From: JAOPZW01 sp963803375
GTDB lineage: Bacteria; Actinomycetota; Thermoleophilia; Solirubrobacterales; Solirubrobacteraceae
Assembly (NCBI GenBank): GCA_963803375.1
Contig: CAWDMB010000009.1
Span: 1-64,000, forward strand
DNA: 64,000 bases
Direction: 5' to 3'
The notes under the pieces were generated by a model. The model saw only the letters and a program-made list of their open reading frames with translations. It was not told the DNA's origin and did not search any database. Positions 33,083-41,227 of this stretch are shown piece after piece; positions within the stretch are counted from its first letter, which is position 1, and each line of letters opens with the position of its first letter. The position numbers and the translations under genes were made by a program.

Positions 33083-33694
33083 TCACCGCTTGGCGTCGGC
33101 GGACTCGGCCGGCTCGGCCTCGTCCGTGGAGCTCGCCTCGGCCGGCTCGGCGACCTGCCCAGGCGCCGCGGCGTCGAGGTCCGCGCTCGCCTCGGGTTCG
33201 GCCGCCGTGTCCGCCGCGCCGCCCGCGTCGACGACCTCCTCGGCCGTGGTGCCCTCGACGTCGACCGGCTCGGGGGCGGCGGCCGCCTCTGCCTCCAGCG
33301 CCTCGGCGGGATCGTGCAGCAGGCCCGGGGTGACCGCCTGCTCGGGACCGACGTACCGGCGCTCACGCACGCGGGCGCGCTTTCCGACCCGATCGCGGAG
33401 GTAGTACAGCTTGGCTCGGCGGACATCACCGCGGGCGGCGACGTCGATGCGCTCGATCTTCGGCGAGTGCAACGGGAACGTGCGCTCGACGCCGACGCCG
33501 AAGGACTGCTTGCGCACAGTGAAGGTCTCACGCACGCCGTGGCCCTGGCGCTTGATCACGACACCCTCGAAGACCTGCGTGCGTCGCCGGGTGCCCTCGA
33601 TGACCTGGAAGTGGACGCGGATGCGGTCGCCGGCCTGGAACTCCGGCACGCGGCGCAGCTGGGCGCGCTCGAGGTTGTCGATGACGGTGCTCAT
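33083..33694 (-). CDS. rplS: 50S ribosomal protein L19 with long acidic C-terminal extension
   Basis: 203 residues from ATG 33694. Residues 1-118 are a normal L19 ('AGDRIRVHFQVIEGTRRRTQ', 'VFEGVVIKRQGHGVRETFTV', 'RRAKLYYLRDRVGKRARVRE'). From about residue 125 to 203 there is an Ala/Glu/Asp/Pro tail with no fold ('EALEAEAAAAPEPVDVEGTT'). L19 lies at the 30S/50S interface. The extra 80 residues make it almost twice the usual length. It belongs to the rpsP-khpA-rimM-trmD-rplS operon. Confidence 0.96.
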   Translation of the reverse strand: MSTVIDNLERAQLRRVPEFQAGDRIRVHFQVIEGTRRRTQVFEGVVIKRQGHGVRETFTVRKQSFGVGVERTFPLHSPKIERIDVAARGDVRRAKLYYLRDRVGKRARVRERRYVGPEQAVTPGLLHDPAEALEAEAAAAPEPVDVEGTTAEEVVDAGGAADTAAEPEASADLDAAAPGQVAEPAEASSTDEAEPAESADAKR

Positions 33695-33742
33695 GGCGAG
33701 AGGCGGCGCGAGAGGTGCGACGACGCGGCGCGCGCGGGCGGC

Positions 33743-34438
33743 TCATGGTAGCGGAGGAGCGGCGCCCGCAGCGCCTCGCTCGCGGCTGCGCGCGCGGCGC
33801 CAGCGCCGGATCTCCTCGTGATGCCCCGAGAGCAGAACCTCCGGGACCCGCCACCCGCGGTACTCGGCCGGGCGGGTGTAGTGCGGGTACTCGGGATCGC
33901 CGCCCAGGGCGCTGCTGAAGGACTCCTCGAGTGCCGAGTCGGCATGGCCCAGGGCGCCCGGCAGCTTGCGCAGGACGGCGTCGAGCACGACCATCGCCGC
34001 GAGCTCGCCGCCCGAGAGCACGTAGCGCCCGATCGACACCGCGTCGGAGGCGAAGTGCTGGACGATGCGCTCGTCGAAGCCCTCGTAGCGACCGCAGAGC
34101 AGCGTGAGCGCGGGCTCGGTGGCGAGCTCGTCGACGAACGCGTCGTCGAGCATGCGGCCGCCCGGCGTGAGCGCGAGCACCCGGCGCTCGCGCCGCAGCT
34201 CGACGGGGTCGGCCCCGTAGAAGCCGCGCAGGGCGGCGTCCATGACGTCGACCCGCAGGACCATGCCCGCACCGCCGCCGAACGGCGTGTCGTCGACCTG
34301 GCCGCCGCTCAGCGGCGTGTGCTCGCGCGGGTTCAGCGTGCGCAGCTCGTGCCCGCCGGCGAGCGCGTTGGCCACGTGGCGCTGACCGGCGAACCACCCG
34401 AACCACTCCGGAAAGAGCGAGACGACGTCGAGCTGCAT
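33743..34438 (-). CDS. trmD: tRNA (guanine-N1)-methyltransferase
   Basis: 231 residues from ATG 34438, overlapping the rimM stop by one base (TGATG). It makes m1G37 in tRNA with SAM and prevents frameshifting. SPOUT trefoil-knot motifs are present: 'DVVSLFPEWFGWFAG', 'DDTPFGGGAGMVLRVDVMDA', 'LLCGRYEGFDERIVQHFASD' and 'SIGRYVLSGGELAAMVVLDA'. The C-terminal domain has 'GGDPEYPHYTRPAEYRGWRV' for tRNA binding. Normal operon position. Confidence 0.97.
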   Translation of the reverse strand: MQLDVVSLFPEWFGWFAGQRHVANALAGGHELRTLNPREHTPLSGGQVDDTPFGGGAGMVLRVDVMDAALRGFYGADPVELRRERRVLALTPGGRMLDDAFVDELATEPALTLLCGRYEGFDERIVQHFASDAVSIGRYVLSGGELAAMVVLDAVLRKLPGALGHADSALEESFSSALGGDPEYPHYTRPAEYRGWRVPEVLLSGHHEEIRRWRRARSRERGAAGAAPPLP

Positions 34439-34968
34439 CAGCCCGGGCCTGCGGCGTCGGCCGGCGGCTCGCCGAAGAACGCGAGATCCACGTCGATCAC
34501 CCGCGCGCCGACGTCGACGGCGCGCACGGCATCGCGTACCAGCGGCACGAGCAGATCCGTCTCCCCGCGCCGCTCCACCTCGAGCACCTCGCACGAGGGC
34601 AGCGCGAGCAGGCGGCGCACGAAGCCGAGGCTGCGATCGCGGGCGGTGTCGACCACGCGACAGCCCTCGAGGTCCTCGGCCCACCACTCCTCGGCCGCGA
34701 GCGCCGGAGCAGCGGTGCGCGCGACGAGCAGATCCTCGCCGCGCAGCGCCTCGGCGGCCCGGCGGCCGTCGAAGCCCGCCAGCCGCACGATCGGCCGTTC
34801 GTCGGTGCCGGCGCGCCGCACGATCCGCGCCTCGGTGCCGGCGATGCGCACGACCGTGCCCAGCGCGAGCAGTCCCGCCCGCGGACGGGTGACGTGGAAG
34901 GAGCCGTCGAGCCCGTGCGGGCGCCCGACCCGGCCGCCGGCGAGCCACTCGGCGGGCGCGCGCGCCAC
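34438..34968 (-). CDS. rimM: Ribosome maturation factor RimM
   Basis: 176 residues from GTG 34968, which directly follows the khpA stop. 'LAGGRVGRPHGLDGSFHVTR' is the N-terminal beta-barrel signature, and the C-terminal PRC barrel has 'WWAEDLEGCRVVDTARDRSL' and 'GARVIDVDLAFFGEP'. It helps mature the 30S head around S19. Operon with khpA and trmD. Confidence 0.94.
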   Translation of the reverse strand: MARAPAEWLAGGRVGRPHGLDGSFHVTRPRAGLLALGTVVRIAGTEARIVRRAGTDERPIVRLAGFDGRRAAEALRGEDLLVARTAAPALAAEEWWAEDLEGCRVVDTARDRSLGFVRRLLALPSCEVLEVERRGETDLLVPLVRDAVRAVDVGARVIDVDLAFFGEPPADAAGPG

Positions 34969-34969
34969 C

Positions 34970-35203
34970 TCAGTCGACGATGTCGACGAGCACCCGCCGG
35001 TTCTCCTTGACGGCGGCGGCCTTGACCACGGCGCGCAGCGCGTTGGCGGTGCGACCACCGCGGCCGATGATCTTGCCGTAGTCGTCCTCCCCGACCGCGA
35101 GCTCGAGCACGACGGTGCCGTCGTCCTCCTCGAACTGCTCGACGGAGACCCGTTCGGGGTGGTCGACGAGGCGCCGGGCGAGCGACTCGAGCAGCTCGCG
35201 CAC
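34970..35203 (-). CDS. khpA: KH-domain RNA-binding protein KhpA
   Basis: 77 residues from GTG 35203. A single type II KH domain: 'GKIIGRGGRTANALRAVVKA' contains the GxxG loop ('GRGG'). The N-terminal 'MRELLESLARRLVDHPERVS' helix and 'VVLELAVGEDDYGKIIG' strand are typical. Usually placed between rpsP and rimM, as here. KhpA binds many RNAs and works with KhpB in several bacteria. Confidence 0.94.
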   Translation of the reverse strand: MRELLESLARRLVDHPERVSVEQFEEDDGTVVLELAVGEDDYGKIIGRGGRTANALRAVVKAAAVKENRRVLVDIVD

Positions 35204-35208
35204 GGCGC

Positions 35209-35463
35209 CTACCGCGCGGTCGGGTCGATGCCCTGGGTGCGAAGCAGCTTGCGGACGGTGTCCGTGGGCTGGGCGCCCTTGGCCAGCCAGGCACGCACCC
35301 GGTCCTCGTCGAGCTTGATCGTCGAGGGCGACGTCTGCGGGTCGTACCGGCCGACGGTCTCGATGAAGCGGCCGTCGCGCGGCGAGCGCTGGTCGGCGAC
35401 GACAACGCGCCAGATCGGGTCCTTGCGACCGCCCACGCGAGTGAGCCTGAGTCGAACTGCCAA
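35209..35463 (-). CDS. rpsP: 30S ribosomal protein S16
   Basis: 84 residues. The start is TTG 35463, supported by GAGAGGA just upstream; it gives 'MAVRLRLTRVGGRKDPIWRV'. 'YDPQTSPSTIKLDEDRVRAW' and 'LAKGAQPTDTVRKLLRTQGI' complete the family pattern. It begins the rpsP-khpA-rimM-trmD-rplS group. About 120 nt without a gene separate it from ffh, so a promoter is likely there. Confidence 0.97.
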   Translation of the reverse strand: MAVRLRLTRVGGRKDPIWRVVVADQRSPRDGRFIETVGRYDPQTSPSTIKLDEDRVRAWLAKGAQPTDTVRKLLRTQGIDPTAR

Positions 35464-35584
35464 CGGGGTTCCTCTCGAAGTCCTTGCAAGACGGCCCTCA
35501 GGACGAGGACCAGCGTGTGAGGGTAGCGGGCGCGCGCCGGCCGCGACATCCCCGCGGGCCGGGGCACGGGCGTCCGCGACGGTC

Positions 35585-36919
35585 TCAGCGGCCCGGGCCC
35601 ATGAGCGCCCCGAGGTCGGGCATCTTGCCCCGACCGAGCTGGCGCATGAGCTTGCGCATCTGGTCGAACTGCTTGACGAGCTGGTTGACCGCCTGCACCG
35701 ACGTGCCCGAGCCCTTGGCGATGCGCAGCCGCCGGGAACCCTTGATGAGCTCGGGCCGGCGGCGCTCCTCGGCGGTCATCGAGAGGATCATCGCCTCGAC
35801 GCGATCGAGCTCGCGCTCGTCGACCTTCATCTGCGAGAGCTGGTGCCCGGCGAGGCCCGGCATCATGCCCAGCAGCGACTGCAACGGTCCCATCCGGCGG
35901 ATCGTCTTGAGCTGCTTGAGGAAGTCCTCGAGCGTGAACTCGTTGCGGCGCAGCTTGCGCTCGAGCTCGCGGGCCTCGTCGTCCTCGAACTGCAACTCGG
36001 CCTTCTCGATGAGGCTCAGGACGTCGCCCATGCCGAGGATGCGCTGGGCCATGCGATCGGGGTGGAAGCGCTCGAACTGGTCGAGCTTCTCCCCGATGCT
36101 GGCGAAGAGGATCGGCTTGCCCGTGACGGCCTTGACGCTGAGCGCGGCGCCGCCGCGCGCGTCGCCGTCGAGCTTGCTCATGACGACGCCGTCGAAGGCC
36201 ACGTCGTGGGCGAACTGCTCGGCGACGTTGACGGCGTCCTGGCCGGTCATGGCGTCGACGACGAGCAGGACGGTGTGCGGACGGGTGGCCTTGCGGATCT
36301 CCACGAGCTCGTCCATGAGCTCGCGGTCGACGTGCAACCGGCCCGAGGTGTCGACGATGAGCACGTCCTTGCCCTCGGCCTTCGCCCGGTCCAGCGCCCA
36401 TCGAGCGATGTCGACCGGGTCGCGCTCGGTGCCCTGCTCGTAGACGGCGGCGCCCGCCTGGGAGCCGACCTTGGCGAGCTGCTCGACGGCCGCCGGGCGA
36501 TACACGTCGCATGCCGCGAGGGCGACCGACGAGCCGTGCTCCGCGCGCAGCCAGCGGGCGAGCTTCGCCGCGGCGGTCGTCTTGCCGGAGCCCTGCAGGC
36601 CCGCCATGAGGACGACGGTGGGCGGCCGCGGCGAGAACGACACCCCGACCGACGCGCCGCCCATGAGCGCTGCGAGCTCCTCGTTGACGATCTTGACGAC
36701 CTGCTGGCCCGGGTTGAGCACGCCGAGCACGTCGGCGCCCAGGCAGCGCTCCTTGACGGTGGCCGTGAACTGCTTGACGACCTTGAAGTTGACGTCCGCC
36801 TCGAGCAGGGCAAGGCGGATCTCGCGCATCGCGCGATTGATGTCGTCCTCCGTGAGCGTCCCGCGGGCACGGACGTCGGAGAGAGTCGACTGGAGCTTCT
36901 CGGAAAGGGAGTCGAACAC
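35585..36919 (-). CDS. ffh: Signal recognition particle protein Ffh
   Basis: 444 residues. The N domain (1-90) precedes the SRP GTPase G domain with 'LMAGLQGSGKTTAAAKLARW', 'ACDVYRPAAVEQL', 'DVLIVDTSGRLHVDRELMDE' and 'VMSKLDGDARGGAALSVKAV'. The Met-rich M domain (about 325-444: 'LQSLLGMMPGLAGHQLSQMK', 'QFDQMRKLMRQLGRGKMPDL') binds 4.5S RNA and signal peptides. Its receptor gene ftsY lies 3 kb upstream on the same strand. Confidence 0.97.
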   Translation of the reverse strand: MFDSLSEKLQSTLSDVRARGTLTEDDINRAMREIRLALLEADVNFKVVKQFTATVKERCLGADVLGVLNPGQQVVKIVNEELAALMGGASVGVSFSPRPPTVVLMAGLQGSGKTTAAAKLARWLRAEHGSSVALAACDVYRPAAVEQLAKVGSQAGAAVYEQGTERDPVDIARWALDRAKAEGKDVLIVDTSGRLHVDRELMDELVEIRKATRPHTVLLVVDAMTGQDAVNVAEQFAHDVAFDGVVMSKLDGDARGGAALSVKAVTGKPILFASIGEKLDQFERFHPDRMAQRILGMGDVLSLIEKAELQFEDDEARELERKLRRNEFTLEDFLKQLKTIRRMGPLQSLLGMMPGLAGHQLSQMKVDERELDRVEAMILSMTAEERRRPELIKGSRRLRIAKGSGTSVQAVNQLVKQFDQMRKLMRQLGRGKMPDLGALMGPGR

Positions 36920-36952
36920 GCGCGACCCAGGATACGCGGCCGCCCGCCCCCG

Positions 36953-37591
36953 CTACGCGCGCCGCACGAGCGTCATCCCGTCGCGCACGCTGAGCAGCAC
37001 GTCGACGGTCCGGGGATCGGCCAGGACGTGGTCGTTGAAGGCGTCCATGCGGCGGGCCTGCTCGCCCTGGGGGTCGACGACCTCGCCGCCCTGCAGCGTG
37101 TTGTCGATGACGACGAGGCCGGCGCGAGCGAGCTTCGGCACGACCGCCTCGTAGTAGTCGGGATAGCCGCGCTTGTCGGCGTCGATGAAGACGAGGTCGA
37201 AGGGGCCGTCGAGGCGCGCGATGCTGTCGAGGGCGGGGCCGCGGCGGATCTCGATGCGGTCGGCGTAGGGCGAGGCGTCGATGTGGCGCTGGGCGAACGC
37301 GGCGTGCTCGTCGGAGAGCTCACACGTAACGATCCGCCCGCCCGGCGGCAGCACCGCCGCCATCGTGAGCGCCGAGTAGCCGCTGTAGGTACCGAGCTCG
37401 AGCACGAGGCGCGGGCGCGCGAGCCACGTGAGGAACTCGAGCAGCCGGCCTGCGACCGGGCCCGAGAGCATCGCGGGCGTCGAGAGCTTGGCACGGGTCT
37501 CCTCGGCGAGCGCGCGCAGCGCGCCCGTCTCGGGCGTCGTGTGCGCCTCGACGTAGGCGGCGAGCTCGGGCCCGTGCTCGAGCGGACTCAT
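36953..37591 (-). CDS. SAM-dependent O-methyltransferase (class I, catechol-like)
   Basis: 212 residues from ATG 37591, overlapping the response regulator stop by 4 nt (ATGA). 'LVLELGTYSGYSALTMAAVL' is the SAM-binding loop, 'IVTCELSDEHAAFAQRHIDA' the acidic loop, and 'FDLVFIDADKRGYPDYYEAV' carries the metal and catalytic residues; 'VVIDNTLQGGEVVDP' is also typical. It methylates catechol-like or caffeoyl-CoA-like substrates; the true substrate is unknown. Confidence 0.92.
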   Translation of the reverse strand: MSPLEHGPELAAYVEAHTTPETGALRALAEETRAKLSTPAMLSGPVAGRLLEFLTWLARPRLVLELGTYSGYSALTMAAVLPPGGRIVTCELSDEHAAFAQRHIDASPYADRIEIRRGPALDSIARLDGPFDLVFIDADKRGYPDYYEAVVPKLARAGLVVIDNTLQGGEVVDPQGEQARRMDAFNDHVLADPRTVDVLLSVRDGMTLVRRA

Positions 37592-38259
37592 GCGGTGCGC
37601 CCCCGCACGGCCACCCCGGACTCGTAGGCGAGGACGACCGCCTGCACGCGGTCGCGCAGCCCGAGCTTCATGAGCATCCGGGCGACGTGCGTCTTCACGG
37701 TCGTCTCCCCAACGATGAGCTCGTCCGCGATCTCGGCGTTCGAGAGCCCGCGGGCGACGAGCCTGAAGACCTCCAGCTCGCGGGCAGTCAGCTCGTCGAG
37801 CCCCTTGGGGGGCTCGGACGGCACGGGCGTGACCTGCGCGAACTCCTGGATCAGCCGTCGCGTGATCGAGGGGGCCAGCAGCGCCTCGCCCTCGGCGACG
37901 ACGCGGATCCCCGCCACGAGCTGCTCGGGCGGCACGTCCTTGAGCAGGAAGCCCGACGCCCCCGCGCGCAGGGCCTCGTAGACGTACTCGTTGAGGTCGA
38001 ACGTGGTCAGCATGATTACGCGCACGGAGCGCTCGCCCGCGGCCGCCACGATGCGCCGCGTGGCCTCGATGCCGTCGAGATCCGGCATGCGGATGTCCAT
38101 GAGCACGACGTCGGGATCGAGCTGCGCCGCGATCGCGACCGCCTCGCCGCCGTCGGCGGCCTCGCCGACGACCTCGATGTCCTCCTCGGCGTCGAGGATC
38201 ATCCGGAACCCCGCACGCACGAGCCCCTGGTCGTCGGCGATGACGATGCGGACGCTCAT
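37588..38259 (-). CDS. NarL/FixJ-family response regulator
   Basis: 223 residues from ATG 38259. The receiver domain has 'VRIVIADDQGLVRAGFRMIL', the phosphoacceptor Asp in 'DVVLMDIRMPDLDGIEATRR' (about 54), 'VIMLTTFDLNEYVYEALRAG' and the Lys in 'GFLLKDVPPEQL'. The C-terminal LuxR HTH is 'LTARELEVFRLVARGLSNAE' with 'TVKTHVARMLMKLGLRDRVQ'. No histidine kinase gene is next to it, so its partner is elsewhere. The 187 nt upstream contain no gene. Confidence 0.95.
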   Translation of the reverse strand: MSVRIVIADDQGLVRAGFRMILDAEEDIEVVGEAADGGEAVAIAAQLDPDVVLMDIRMPDLDGIEATRRIVAAAGERSVRVIMLTTFDLNEYVYEALRAGASGFLLKDVPPEQLVAGIRVVAEGEALLAPSITRRLIQEFAQVTPVPSEPPKGLDELTARELEVFRLVARGLSNAEIADELIVGETTVKTHVARMLMKLGLRDRVQAVVLAYESGVAVRGRTA

Positions 38260-38446
38260 CACGGGACATCTTCGCGGAGCGGCCGGATCCCCGGCGCGCG
38301 ATCTGATCGCTGTGCTGGGCACCGGCCTGGGCCTCGGCAGCCCGCGATCGCCTGCGCCGCCGTGGCCGCGGCCGGCGGCTGCGCCCGCGGGCGATCGTCT
38401 CCCCGGCCGCACGTCCCGACGCGAGGACGCCCGGGCCGGCGTAGCG

Positions 38447-39391
38447 CTACGGCGTCGGATCGCCCGGGGCGATCGAGCGCGGCGCTCCCGGCTCGGCCTC
38501 CGGCGGCTCCTCGGCCGGCGCCGGCCCGACCCGGCCCGCGAGCCCCCCGAGGTTCGAGAGCGCCTGCGTGAACTCGCTCGGGATCACCCAGATCTTGTTG
38601 GCGTCGCCGCGCGCGAGCTCGGGCAGCATCTGCAGGTACTGGTAGGAGAGGAGCTCGGGATCGGGGTTGCCCTCGTGAATCGCCTGGAAGACGGTGTCGA
38701 TCGCCTTGGCCTCGCCCTCGGAACGCAGGATCGCGGCCTGCTTGGAGCCCTCGGCGCGCAGGACGGCCGACTGCTTCTCGCCTTCGGCGGTGAGGATCTG
38801 CGACTGCTTGACGCCCTCGGCCGTGAGGATCGCGGCGCGGCGATCGCGCTCGGCGCGCATCTGCTTCTCCATCGCCTCCTGGATCGTCGAGGGCGGGTCT
38901 ACGGACTTGAGCTCGACGCCGTTGATGCGGATCCCCCACTTGCCGGTGCGCTCGTCGAGGACGATCCGCAGACGCTCGTTGACCTGGTCGCGGCTCGTCA
39001 GCGTCTCCTCGAGCGTGAGCGAGCCGATGATGTTGCGCAGCGTGGTCACCGTGAGCTGCTCGATCGCCTGCAGCGGGTTGGCCACCTCGTAGGTCGCCGC
39101 CTTGGCCTCGGTGACCGTGAAGTACAGGACCGTGTCGATGCCGACCGAGACGTTGTCGGCCGTGATGACCGGCTGCGGCGGGAACGACACGACCTGCTCG
39201 CGCAGATCGATGAGCGGGCGCACGCGATCGACGAAGGGCACGATGATCGTCAGCCCCGGCGTCAGCGTGCGGCTGTAGCGCCCGAGGCGCTCGACGACGC
39301 CCGCCCGCGCCTGCGGGATGATCCGCACCGTCTTCGCCGCGATGAAGAGCGCAAAGAGGATGAGCACCGCCGCCACGATCAAGCCGACCAT
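38447..39391 (-). CDS. SPFH/Band 7 (stomatin/QmcA-like) membrane protein
   Basis: 314 residues from ATG 39391. An N-terminal membrane helix (1-20, 'VGLIVAAVLILFALFIAAKT') leads to the SPFH domain ('RIIPQARAGVVERLGRYSRT', 'DLREQVVSFPPQPVITADNV', 'QLTVTTLRNIIGSLTLEETL'). A charged coiled-coil follows ('KQMRAERDRRAAILTAEGVK', repeats of 'AEGxKQ'). It likely forms oligomeric membrane rafts. The NfeD gene upstream is the usual partner. Confidence 0.94.
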   Translation of the reverse strand: MVGLIVAAVLILFALFIAAKTVRIIPQARAGVVERLGRYSRTLTPGLTIIVPFVDRVRPLIDLREQVVSFPPQPVITADNVSVGIDTVLYFTVTEAKAATYEVANPLQAIEQLTVTTLRNIIGSLTLEETLTSRDQVNERLRIVLDERTGKWGIRINGVELKSVDPPSTIQEAMEKQMRAERDRRAAILTAEGVKQSQILTAEGEKQSAVLRAEGSKQAAILRSEGEAKAIDTVFQAIHEGNPDPELLSYQYLQMLPELARGDANKIWVIPSEFTQALSNLGGLAGRVGPAPAEEPPEAEPGAPRSIAPGDPTP

Positions 39392-39405
39392 CCGCCACCC
39401 CGTCC

Positions 39406-39837
39406 CTAGTCGCTGACGAGCGCCGTGGCGCCCCGGATCTCCATCACGTGCACGCGCGTGCCGGGCTCGAGGATGACGTCCTCGTCGTAGGCCCGGGCCG
39501 TCCAGACCTCGCCGTCCAGGCGCACGGCGCCCTCGTTGCCGTCGTTGTCGACGCGCTCGACGACGATCGCCGTGCGTCCCACGAGCGCCGCGGTCCCGGT
39601 GCGCAGCCGCGGGGGCTGGGCCAGGTGCCGGCGGGCGATCGGGCGCACGATCGTGAACGACACCGCGGTGAGGACCGCGAACGTCGCCCAGGTGATCGCC
39701 GCGCCCGCGCCCGCGAGGTCCGCGACCGCAGCGCCCGCCGCGCCGATCGCGAACGGGAAGAGGAAGAACGAGAGGTTGAGCACCTCCGCCACGGTGAAGA
39801 CGACGGCGGCGATCAGCCACAGCACCCAGGCGTCCAT
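39406..39837 (-). CDS. NfeD-family membrane protein
   Basis: 143 residues from ATG 39837. Two to three membrane helices occupy 5-80 ('VLWLIAAVVFTVAEVLNLSF', 'AAITWATFAVLTAVSFTIV'). A C-terminal OB-fold domain is seen at 'ALVGRTAIVVERVDNDGNEG' and 'AVRLDGEVWTARAYDEDVIL' with 'EPGTRVHVMEI'. NfeD proteins partner with SPFH proteins, and the pair is 14 nt apart here. Confidence 0.93.
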   Translation of the reverse strand: MDAWVLWLIAAVVFTVAEVLNLSFFLFPFAIGAAGAAVADLAGAGAAITWATFAVLTAVSFTIVRPIARRHLAQPPRLRTGTAALVGRTAIVVERVDNDGNEGAVRLDGEVWTARAYDEDVILEPGTRVHVMEIRGATALVSD

Positions 39838-39843
39838 GGTCGG

Positions 39844-40857
39844 TCATCGAGGGTACTCGGCGGGCTGCACGAGCGCCGAGGCGAAGTCGTCGGCGTCGAA
39901 GGGGCGCAGGTCCTCGAGCGCCTCGCCGATCCCGATCAACTTGACCGGGATGCCGAGCTCGCCGGCGATGGCCAGCGCGATGCCGCCCTTGGCGGTGCCG
40001 TCGAGCTTCGTGAGCACGATGCCGTCGACCGGGACGGCCTGCGAGAACATCTGGGCCTGGCGCAGGCCGTTCTGACCAGTCGTCGCGTCGACCGTCAGGA
40101 GCGTCTCGTGCGGCGCCTCGGAGATCTGCTTGGCGATCACGCGGCGCACCTTCGTCAGCTCGGCCATCAGGTGGTCCTGGGTGTGCAGGCGCCCGGCGGT
40201 GTCGACGATGACGACGTCGGCGCCCTCCTCGCGCCCGCGGCGAACCGCCTCGAAGGCGACCGAGCCCGGGTCCGAGCCCTCGGGGCCGGTGACGATCTCG
40301 CAGCCCGCGCGTCGCGCCCAGCCCTCGAGCTGCTCGACGGCGGCGGCGCGGAACGTGTCGGCCGCGCCGAGGACGACGCGGTGGCCGAGCTCGCGCTGCA
40401 GGTGCCAGGCGAGCTTGCCGATCGTCGTCGTCTTGCCGGTGCCGTTGACGCCGGCGACCATGATCACCGTCGGCTTGGGGCTGAGGTCGATCCGGCCCTC
40501 GCCGGGACGGGCGAGCTCCGCGAGCAGCTCGGTCAGCCGACGGGTCAGGGCCTCGCCGCCCTCGACCTCGCCGCTCTCGGCCTCCTGCTCGAGGCGCGAC
40601 ACGACCTGGGCCGTCGTGCGCGCGCCGACGTCGGCCATGATCAGCGCCTCCTCGAGGCGCTCCCACGTCTCCTCGTCGAGGTCGCCCTCGAAGAGCGTGG
40701 CCTGGATCTCGGCGCCGAGGGCCTGGCGCGTCTTGGAGAGGTTCTCGCGCAGGCGGCGGAAGAACCCGCGCCGGCGCTCGGGCTCGGCGTCGCCGGCGGT
40801 CGGCCCCGCGGGCGCGCCGTCGCCGGTGACGAAGACCTCGGACCACTCGCGGGGCAT
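39844..40857 (-). CDS. ftsY: Signal recognition particle receptor FtsY
   Basis: 337 residues from ATG 40857. The A domain is short (about 45 residues: 'MPREWSEVFVTGDGAPAGPT'). NG domain motifs: 'ALGAEIQATLFEGDLDEETW', 'VIMVAGVNGTGKTTTIGKLA', 'GAADTFRAAAVEQLEGWA', 'VVIVDTAGRLHTQDHLMAEL' and 'IVLTKLDGTAKGGIALAIAG'. It docks ribosome-SRP complexes on the membrane with Ffh. It ends 6 nt before nfeD begins. Confidence 0.97.
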   Translation of the reverse strand: MPREWSEVFVTGDGAPAGPTAGDAEPERRRGFFRRLRENLSKTRQALGAEIQATLFEGDLDEETWERLEEALIMADVGARTTAQVVSRLEQEAESGEVEGGEALTRRLTELLAELARPGEGRIDLSPKPTVIMVAGVNGTGKTTTIGKLAWHLQRELGHRVVLGAADTFRAAAVEQLEGWARRAGCEIVTGPEGSDPGSVAFEAVRRGREEGADVVIVDTAGRLHTQDHLMAELTKVRRVIAKQISEAPHETLLTVDATTGQNGLRQAQMFSQAVPVDGIVLTKLDGTAKGGIALAIAGELGIPVKLIGIGEALEDLRPFDADDFASALVQPAEYPR

Positions 40858-40887
40858 GGGCGGGTGCGCGACGATAGCGCAGTGTCG

Positions 40888-41064
40888 CTCGGCTTCCGGA
40901 CGCTCGAGGACGCCCCTGGGGCGCTCGGGCTGCACACGGTCCGGCTCGCCACCGGGCCACGCCGGGCGCGGGCGCGCGCGCTCTTCGAGCGGATCGGCTT
41001 GCGGCCGATCGCGACTGCGAACGTCAACCCTGACGCGAGCTCCCGGGGCGAGAAGCGGCTCTAG
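40888..41064 (+). pseudogene. C-terminal remnant of a GNAT acetyltransferase
   Basis: The plus strand encodes 'LGFRTLEDAPGALGLHTVRL', 'ATGPRRARARALFERIGLRP' and 'IATANVNPDASSRGEKRL' before a TAG at 41062-41064. The order (helix, 'VRLxTGP', 'ALFERIGLRPI', final 'NPxAS..GEKRL') fits the last third of GNAT acetyltransferases. No acetyl-CoA loop and no start codon are upstream, since ftsY starts there on the other strand. Its stop codon lies at the edge of an inverted-repeat element. Confidence 0.45.
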
Positions 41065-41227
41065 TGGGCCTTCTCGCAACGTTTGACCGCAAACGGCGGA
41101 CGCCGATCACCGCCTGGCTTTGTCCTCGGTCGCGGCAATGGCTCCAACATTGCTCGCTCCCTGCGTCCTCGCCAGTCGGCGCCGGCGCCTCGCCGTTTCC
41201 GGCCCAACGTCACGAGAAGACCCACTA
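41062..41227. repeat. 166-bp MITE-like element with 37-bp imperfect terminal inverted repeats
   Basis: Positions 41062-41098 and 41191-41227 are inverted copies that match at 31 of 37 positions. The outer part TAGTGGGCCTTCTCG corresponds to CGAGAAGACCCACTA with one mismatch. The inside (about 92 bp) codes for nothing visible. Both ends include the stop codons of converging frames (TAG at 41062-41064; CTA at 41225-41227). The loop is far too long for a normal terminator. Confidence 0.55.

Noticed and set aside
41062..41227. Bidirectional intrinsic terminator
   Set aside because: The arms are separated by about 92 bases and are imperfect, with no T-run; a MITE-like element fits better.
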